A DNA stretch of 64,000 bases from contig CABUMH010000003.1 of NCBI GenBank assembly GCA_902492555.1, positions 1 through 64,000 of the forward strand, read 5' to 3'. Shown here in pieces: positions 59,464 through 64,000 of this stretch (position 1 is the stretch's first letter; each line of letters opens with the position of its first letter). Origin of the DNA: Eisenbergiella sp900555195 (lineage in GTDB: Bacteria; Bacillota; Clostridia; Lachnospirales; Lachnospiraceae). Both the position numbers and the translations under genes were made by a program. Under the pieces are notes generated by a model. The model was not told the DNA's origin, searched no databases, and saw only the letters and a list, made by a program, of their open reading frames with translations.

Positions 59464-60467
59464 CCTGCCTCCAAATCCTCCTCAATCAGCTTCTGTACCA
59501 GCCCGGCCAGCTCTCCCCTGGTCAGATTCTCCAGGCCGGCAGGCAGCTGGCGAAACAGGGGAAGTCTGCATTTTCTGGTCTTTTCCAGAATGTCTTCACA
59601 GTTCAGGCACCTCAGAAGGGATTCATAATGCTCCTGCTTCGCAATGGCAAAGCCGTCATCCCTCACAATCGTATATACCCGCACACAGCGCCTGAGCAGT
59701 TCAAACAACCCCTGTATGGCTTCAGACAGATCCAGGATGACGTATTCGTAACTCCCCATTTCTTCCAGTTCCGTCATCAGCTTCAGCCATTCTTCTCCTT
59801 CCACCCGCTGCAGATCCAGGCAGGAGAACACCGGCGGAATGTATTCCAGCCCGTTTATCTTCTGGGTCATCCCTTCCAGACGGTACGGAAATCTTCCGTC
59901 CCGATTGTGCAGAAAATAGACCAAATCAGAGAGATCCGTCTGAAATTCCTGCCTCAGCATCTGCCCAAGACCGGAATAGCATTCAAAATTCAGATAAAGT
60001 ACTCGGTATTTGCGGGCAAGAAGCTGCCCAAGAGTAAAAGAAAATGTGGTTTGCAGGCACCGGCCGACCGGTGAATAGACGCCTATCACTTTCACAGCAT
60101 TCCCGCCTCCCCGCACGGCGGGCGGAAGCAGTTCATAATCTGCCGCAATCTCCAGCACTTTCCGGAGGATCGTCTCAACAGACTGATACTTCTCAATCCA
60201 GGGTTCCTCGCAGGGCCCTTCCCGTTCCTCTGCCAGTACCAGAATATGATCCGCTTTCCAGTTCTCTTCCATCAGATGCAGGGACTGTGCGATCAGAAGA
60301 ATTGCAATCTCATTCTGCTCCCCAAACTCCTTCAGGGCGGATGCTTCCGTGAAGACCTGCACCTCGAACGGAAAGCTCTCTTCCGTTTCAAAACGGCTCA
60401 GATAGTCCAGGAAATGATACGCATAGTCCTGCTCCGAATCGCAGACTGCCAGAATTTTTTTCCTCAA
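59460..60467 (-). CDS. CpaE/TadZ-like localisation ATPase (chromosomal)
   Basis: 335 aa. N-terminal receiver-like part (ILAVCDSEQDYAYHFLDYL), then a ParA-type domain that lacks a normal Walker A: VIGVYSPVGRCLQTTFSFTL replaces GGxGKT. Walker B-like YEYVILDLSEAIQG. Degenerate CpaE proteins of this kind anchor the pilus machine. First gene of the chromosomal Tad operon. Confidence 0.82.
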   Translation of the reverse strand: MRKKILAVCDSEQDYAYHFLDYLSRFETEESFPFEVQVFTEASALKEFGEQNEIAILLIAQSLHLMEENWKADHILVLAEEREGPCEEPWIEKYQSVETILRKVLEIAADYELLPPAVRGGGNAVKVIGVYSPVGRCLQTTFSFTLGQLLARKYRVLYLNFECYSGLGQMLRQEFQTDLSDLVYFLHNRDGRFPYRLEGMTQKINGLEYIPPVFSCLDLQRVEGEEWLKLMTELEEMGSYEYVILDLSEAIQGLFELLRRCVRVYTIVRDDGFAIAKQEHYESLLRCLNCEDILEKTRKCRLPLFRQLPAGLENLTRGELAGLVQKLIEEDLEAG

Positions 60468-60908
60468 TACAATCTTCCTCCTTTGCCTGCGTAAGGCCGG
60501 CCTTCTTCTGATCCCAAAGTTATGTTGTCATAACAGATGCCGGTTCCGTTCGGATTCTCCTATGGATATGCCATACTCCCTAAAGCAAAGACAGCAAAAA
60601 CGGCTTCTATAAAGGGATGCTCTGCAGGCCGCTATGATGTTTTAAAAATAAATGATACGGAAAAAAATGATATAGAAAGAAATATAAGATTTATAACTGA
60701 ACAGAAAAGAAAAGATCTGTGTTTAGAATATTGTTTGTTCAGTTGGTAAAATGAAGTATATCTTATTCACAAAATTTTGTCCATAGGGTTTCATAAGAAA
60801 ATACAATTTTGTGAATCATGAACAACGGTGAACCAAACATTTCAAGAAAAAAGCTCTGAAAGCCTCCAACGGCGGGAGTTTTGCATGTCAATCCCTCCCT
60901 GGAAAGCT
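60468..60908. promoter_or_regulatory. Promoter gap of the chromosomal Tad operon with inverted repeats
   Basis: 440 AT-rich bases without a convincing gene. Features: GTTATG / CATAAC palindrome near 60,520-60,536 close to the CpaE start, and a perfect 11-bp inverted repeat TTCACAAAATT (60766-60776) / AATTTTGTGAA (60805-60815). One may be a regulator site, the other a hairpin. Nothing else stands out. Confidence 0.5.
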
Positions 60909-61178
60909 TCATCCAAGAAGCCGGGCACATATGCTGATCCCATAAAGCAGCAGGACTCCCGGGAAGCCCAGCGTACCGCATACGATCACGCTGGCCGCTC
61001 CTATTCCAACATGACCGGGAAAACCCTGTGCATCAAGAAATGCATTGATGAAGTAAATGGCAAGCGTCCCCAAAACACACCGCAGGATGAAGTTCAGCAG
61101 CAATTCCGTTTTGCTTCGCATCGCTGCAATTAACAGCACCAGGCCGCAGGCTCCTCCGATCATGATGATTCCTTCCAT
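60909..61178 (-). CDS. bofA: BofA-family sigma-K processing regulator
   Basis: 89 aa from ATG at 61178. Two or three hydrophobic segments (IMIGGACGLVLLIAAM, NFILRCVLGTLAIYFINAFL) and the family-like end GTLGFPGVLLLYGI. BofA inhibits the SpoIVFB protease that activates sigma-K in the mother cell, so the organism is probably a spore former. The neighbouring divergent DUF2508 gene matches the Bacillus yaaL-bofA linkage. Confidence 0.85.
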   Translation of the reverse strand: MEGIIMIGGACGLVLLIAAMRSKTELLLNFILRCVLGTLAIYFINAFLDAQGFPGHVGIGAASVIVCGTLGFPGVLLLYGISICARLLG

Positions 61179-61332
61179 GCGCCATGCCCTCTCTTCTTTG
61201 CGGCTTTTCACCGCCTGTTCTTTATACCTTATGCGCAAAAAAGAAAAATAGAACATGCATAATTTCCATTTTCTGTGTATATACTTAATTACAAAGTATC
61301 TGTTGGCAAAATCCGGCAAAGGAGGATGAATC

Positions 61333-61584
61333 ATGAAATTTCACTTCAGCCGCGGCAGCGTAGCCAAAGCGGACAAGCCTCTGACTTATCAGGAAAGCCT
61401 GATGTTGGATTTACAAAAGACAAGATGCGAACTCGAAAATGCCTATGCAGGCTTTGATTATGTGACGGACCCAGATCTGATTGACTGTTATATCTACGAG
61501 CAGAACGCCGTGATGAAACGATACAGATATCTCCTTCAGCAGGCGGCTGATCTGACCGTCTCCGAACAGACAGCCACCGGCTGA
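61333..61584 (+). CDS. DUF2508 family protein (YaaL-like)
   Basis: 83 aa, AAAGGAGG 7 bases before the ATG. Pattern of the family: LMLDLQKTRCELENAYAGFD, then VTDPDLIDCYIYEQNAVMKRY, a helical protein. Divergent from bofA. Function unknown; conserved in Firmicutes beside recR/bofA. Confidence 0.85.
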   Translation: MKFHFSRGSVAKADKPLTYQESLMLDLQKTRCELENAYAGFDYVTDPDLIDCYIYEQNAVMKRYRYLLQQAADLTVSEQTATG

Positions 61585-61628
61585 TACATTTTCCTTCATC
61601 GGCATGCAGATGCATGCCTGTCATAAAA

Positions 61629-61705
61629 CGGGAAAGCATCCAGGACTTCCGGCCTTCTCCCACACGGCGTCCTTCCATGCTTTCCCGTCCTTCTTTCTTT
61701 TATTC
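61629..61705 (+). terminator. Terminator of the DUF2508 gene
   Basis: Perfect 11-bp outer stem CGGGAAAGCAT / ATGCTTTCCCG enclosing a 37-base loop with extra short pairing, then TCCTTCTTTCTTTTATT on the plus strand. It lies between the convergent DUF2508 and glgB genes. Confidence 0.7.
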
Positions 61706-61731
61706 CCGCCGGTCAGCGTTTCTACTCTTCG

Positions 61732-63654
61732 TCAGAATACGAATACTGCGGCCCCCGATGCCGGCAGATCAAAGGTGATCCGGTACGGCCTATAATCACT
61801 CGGCTTTGACACCGCGCGGATAGATGCAGGAATCTCCGCTCCGTTTCCGCCGAACTTCTTATCATCGCTGTTCAGCACGAGTTTATAGGTCTTCCTTTTT
61901 GGAACCCCTACACAATATCCCTTTCTCTCCACCGGGGTCATATTCAGCACAAAAAGCAGGCTGTTTTTGCCATCGGATGATTTGCGGATAAAGCTGTATG
62001 TGCTGCGCTCTGCATCATCCGCGTTGATCCACTCGAACCCGCCCCAGTCATTGTCAATCTCATGCATGCAGGGATACTTGCGGTACAGATTCAAAAGGGC
62101 CTTCATATATTCCAGCATTCCCGCATTCAATTCATCCTGCAGCATATACCAGTCCAATTCCCGCGCTTCACTCCACTCCCTCTCCTGAGCGAATTCCTGT
62201 CCCATAAACAGAAGCTTTTTCCCTTCATGGCCGAACATGTAAGTGTAGCCGGTTCGGAGATTGGCATACTTATCATAACGATATCCCGGCATCTTATTGA
62301 CCATAGAACATTTCAGATGAACCACTTCGTCATGGGACAGAGGAAGAATATAATTCTCCGCATTATTGTAACTCATGGCGAATGTCAGCCCATAATGGTC
62401 ATTTTTTCGGAAATATGGATCCAGCTTCATATACTCACAGAAATCATGCATCCAGCCCATATTCCATTTGAAGCTGAAGTGAAGGCCGCCTTTTTCTATC
62501 TCTCCGGTCACCAGCGGCCAGGCGGTGGATTCTTCTGCGATGGTCATGACCCCCGGGAAGGTTCCCCGGATAACGGAATTGAGGTGTTTGAAAAATTCAA
62601 TCGCCTCCAGATTCTTGTTCCCTCCATATTGGTTAGGAAGCCATTCGCCGTCCTTCTTGCCATAATCCAAATATAACATGGAGGCCACCGCATCCACGCG
62701 CAGGCCATCCACATGGAACTCCTTGATCCAGAAAAGCGCATTGGCAATCAGAAAATTCTTTACCTCATTCATGCCATAGTTAAAAATCTTGGTTCCCCAG
62801 TCAGGGTGCTCTCCCCTCCTCGGATCCGGATGCTCATAGAGCGGCTGTCCGTCAAAATCCGCCAGCCCATGGGCATCTCTCGGAAAATGGGCGGGAACCC
62901 AGTCAAGGATAACGCCGATCTTATTCCTATGCAGAGTATTGACCAGATAAGCAAAATCTTCCGGTGTTCCATAACGTGAGGTAGGCGCATAATATCCCGT
63001 CACCTGATACCCCCAGGAGCCGTCAAAAGGATGTTCCGCAATTCCCATCAACTCCACATGGGTAAACTTCACTTCCTTCAAATAAGCCACGAGCCGATCC
63101 GCGAACTCCCTGTATGTATAAAATCCGTCCTCCGTTCCATCCGGATGCTTCATCCAAGAACCGATATGGCATTCATAAATCGCCATAGGCTCTTTTTTCA
63201 TGTCTTTTGTCTTCCGTTCTTCCATCCAGACGGAATCACTCCATCGGATTTTCCCGATATCGGTGGTAATAGATGCCGTTTGGGGCCTCAGTTCTGCATA
63301 ATTGGCAAATGGATCCGCCTTATAGAGCTTTCTCCCATCCGCAGTCGTGATCAGGAATTTGTACATTTCCCCGCATCCCACTCCCGGAATGAACAGTTCG
63401 TAGATGCCTCCGGGCCCCTTTTTCTTCATCTCATCCCTGCTCTCGTCCCAGCCATTAAAGCTGCCGATCACATGTACCTGAGCTGCATGAGGCGCCCAAA
63501 CTGCAAAATAGGTACCCTTTTTTCCCCTTTCGACCGACGGATGCGCGCCCAGCTTCTTATAGATGTCATAATGCGTCCCCTGGGCAAACAGATATTCGTC
63601 AGCTTCTGAGATAAAAACCTTTTCCACTTTTTTCGTTTTTGCCGTACCTGCCAT
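61732..63654 (-). CDS. glgB: 1,4-alpha-glucan branching enzyme
   Basis: 640 aa, usual length for GH13 GlgB, which makes the alpha-1,6 branches of glycogen. N-terminal CBM48-like domain (FAVWAPHAAQVHVIGSFNGWD), then catalytic (beta/alpha)8 barrel with GVILDWVPAHF (region I), DGLRVDAVASMLYLDY (nucleophile Asp), MTIAEESTAWP (acid Glu) and LPLSHDEVVH (transition-state Asp). C-terminal beta domain ends near VFVF. No other glycogen genes in the window. Probably co-transcribed with the gene to its right. Confidence 0.97.
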   Translation of the reverse strand: MAGTAKTKKVEKVFISEADEYLFAQGTHYDIYKKLGAHPSVERGKKGTYFAVWAPHAAQVHVIGSFNGWDESRDEMKKKGPGGIYELFIPGVGCGEMYKFLITTADGRKLYKADPFANYAELRPQTASITTDIGKIRWSDSVWMEERKTKDMKKEPMAIYECHIGSWMKHPDGTEDGFYTYREFADRLVAYLKEVKFTHVELMGIAEHPFDGSWGYQVTGYYAPTSRYGTPEDFAYLVNTLHRNKIGVILDWVPAHFPRDAHGLADFDGQPLYEHPDPRRGEHPDWGTKIFNYGMNEVKNFLIANALFWIKEFHVDGLRVDAVASMLYLDYGKKDGEWLPNQYGGNKNLEAIEFFKHLNSVIRGTFPGVMTIAEESTAWPLVTGEIEKGGLHFSFKWNMGWMHDFCEYMKLDPYFRKNDHYGLTFAMSYNNAENYILPLSHDEVVHLKCSMVNKMPGYRYDKYANLRTGYTYMFGHEGKKLLFMGQEFAQEREWSEARELDWYMLQDELNAGMLEYMKALLNLYRKYPCMHEIDNDWGGFEWINADDAERSTYSFIRKSSDGKNSLLFVLNMTPVERKGYCVGVPKRKTYKLVLNSDDKKFGGNGAEIPASIRAVSKPSDYRPYRITFDLPASGAAVFVF

Positions 63655-63696
63655 CTCTACCTCCCTTTCCCCTGCCGGAAGCGGCGCGGATTTCGT

Positions 63697-64000
63697 TTAT
63701 ATGAAATCTCCCTCATGAAGGATAATCATATCATCGTCATCATAACGCCTTGCAAACAGCACATCCACGAAATGTTTCGGCGTCTTGCGGTTCGCATGGT
63801 CTATCGCCTCGTCCACGATTTCCCGCACGTCCCTGACCGTAACAACATGGTCTATCGTCTGCATGTCCTCGATACGCGTATGGAGTGCCAGCCTCCCCAA
63901 TTCATCTATGGCATACTCCTGCATTCTGGCGTACTGACAGCCATAGGCCACCAACGTGCTGTTATCCAGCGCCTCCAGATCAAACCTCGCGTTAAAGAAA
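63697..64000 (-). CDS. Conserved hypothetical protein, incomplete at the window edge
   Basis: The reading frame stays open to the window end (about 101 codons, F-F-N-A-R-F-D-L-E-A-L-D first), so the start lies outside. It has an acidic-hydrophobic pattern (DVREIVDEAIDHANRK) and ends LFARRYDDDDMIILHEGDFI. No family recognised. Stops 42 bases before the glgB start, same direction. Confidence 0.55.
   Translation of the reverse strand, partial: FFNARFDLEALDNSTLVAYGCQYARMQEYAIDELGRLALHTRIEDMQTIDHVVTVRDVREIVDEAIDHANRKTPKHFVDVLFARRYDDDDMIILHEGDFI

Noticed and set aside
60537..60749. 70-codon plus-strand open frame
   Set aside because: No ribosome site, AT-rich random composition, no neighbour logic; kept as intergenic.
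1..64000. tRNA, rRNA or CRISPR arrays
   Set aside because: No cloverleaf-like or rRNA-like sequence and no spaced regular repeat was noticed. A dedicated scan was not possible.

Overview
The window looks like a Firmicutes chromosome, most likely a spore-forming Lachnospiraceae (Clostridia). This is inferred from the BofA/DUF2508 gene pair, the clostridial-style Tad pilus locus, GlgB, DegV, AGGAGG ribosome sites and the mobile gene families. Three compartments are visible.

(1) Left chromosomal flank, 1-7.4 kb. A TetR/DhaS-type regulator with its own terminator is followed by a leftward operon of three genes: a radical-SAM-like protein without cluster cysteines, an AI-2E family permease, and metK. 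Diverging from it are an intact radical SAM enzyme, DegV and a TVP38-type membrane protein. The cysteine-less protein is a divergent paralogue of the intact radical SAM enzyme across the shared promoter region.

(2) Accessory region, about 7.5-55.7 kb. Nearly everything is read leftward. It carries a conjugative element core: coupling protein VirD4, toprim/DUF3991 protein, MobP-type relaxase fused to Sel1 repeats, ribbon-helix-helix proteins, a candidate oriT, NlpC/P60 hydrolase, VirB4 split into two genes, and VirB3-, VirB6- and VirB2-like proteins. Fused into the same gene row is a full Tad/type IVb pilus-like set: prepilin peptidase, short pilin-like protein, CpaB, TadZ, CpaF, TadB, TadC, DUF4320 and a TadE-like protein. 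Accessory genes include a C5 DNA methyltransferase, a D12-class adenine methyltransferase, two ArdA-like antirestriction proteins, SpoVG, AbrB, and an amidoligase/gamma-glutamylcyclotransferase pair. Control signals include a near-perfect palindromic operator over a promoter beside an XRE repressor, several terminators, and a hairpin that buries the VirB4 ribosome site behind a start-stop codon pair. No site-specific recombinase was found. A 3.4-kb DDE transposon with exact 5-bp target duplication (44,070-47,488) sits at the right edge of the conjugation genes. Beyond it lies an AT-rich cargo block (47.5-55.6 kb) that looks like a defence or toxin island: a HExxH metalloprotease with a small partner, a large HEPN-motif protein, an HNH protein, an AAA15/RloA-like ATPase, small zinc-ribbon and DUF2188 proteins, a probable sRNA, and remnants of ABC-F and other genes.

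(3) Right chromosomal flank, 55.7-64 kb. A second, chromosomal Tad locus (CpaE, CpaF, TadB, TadC and a Flp pilin) is cut off in the pilin's hydrophobic segment exactly where the accessory region begins, so the element probably inserted there. After it come BofA, DUF2508, the glycogen branching enzyme GlgB and an incomplete gene at the window edge.

Family names come from recognised motifs and remembered family features. No database search was possible. DUF numbers given as 'like' are the least certain part.
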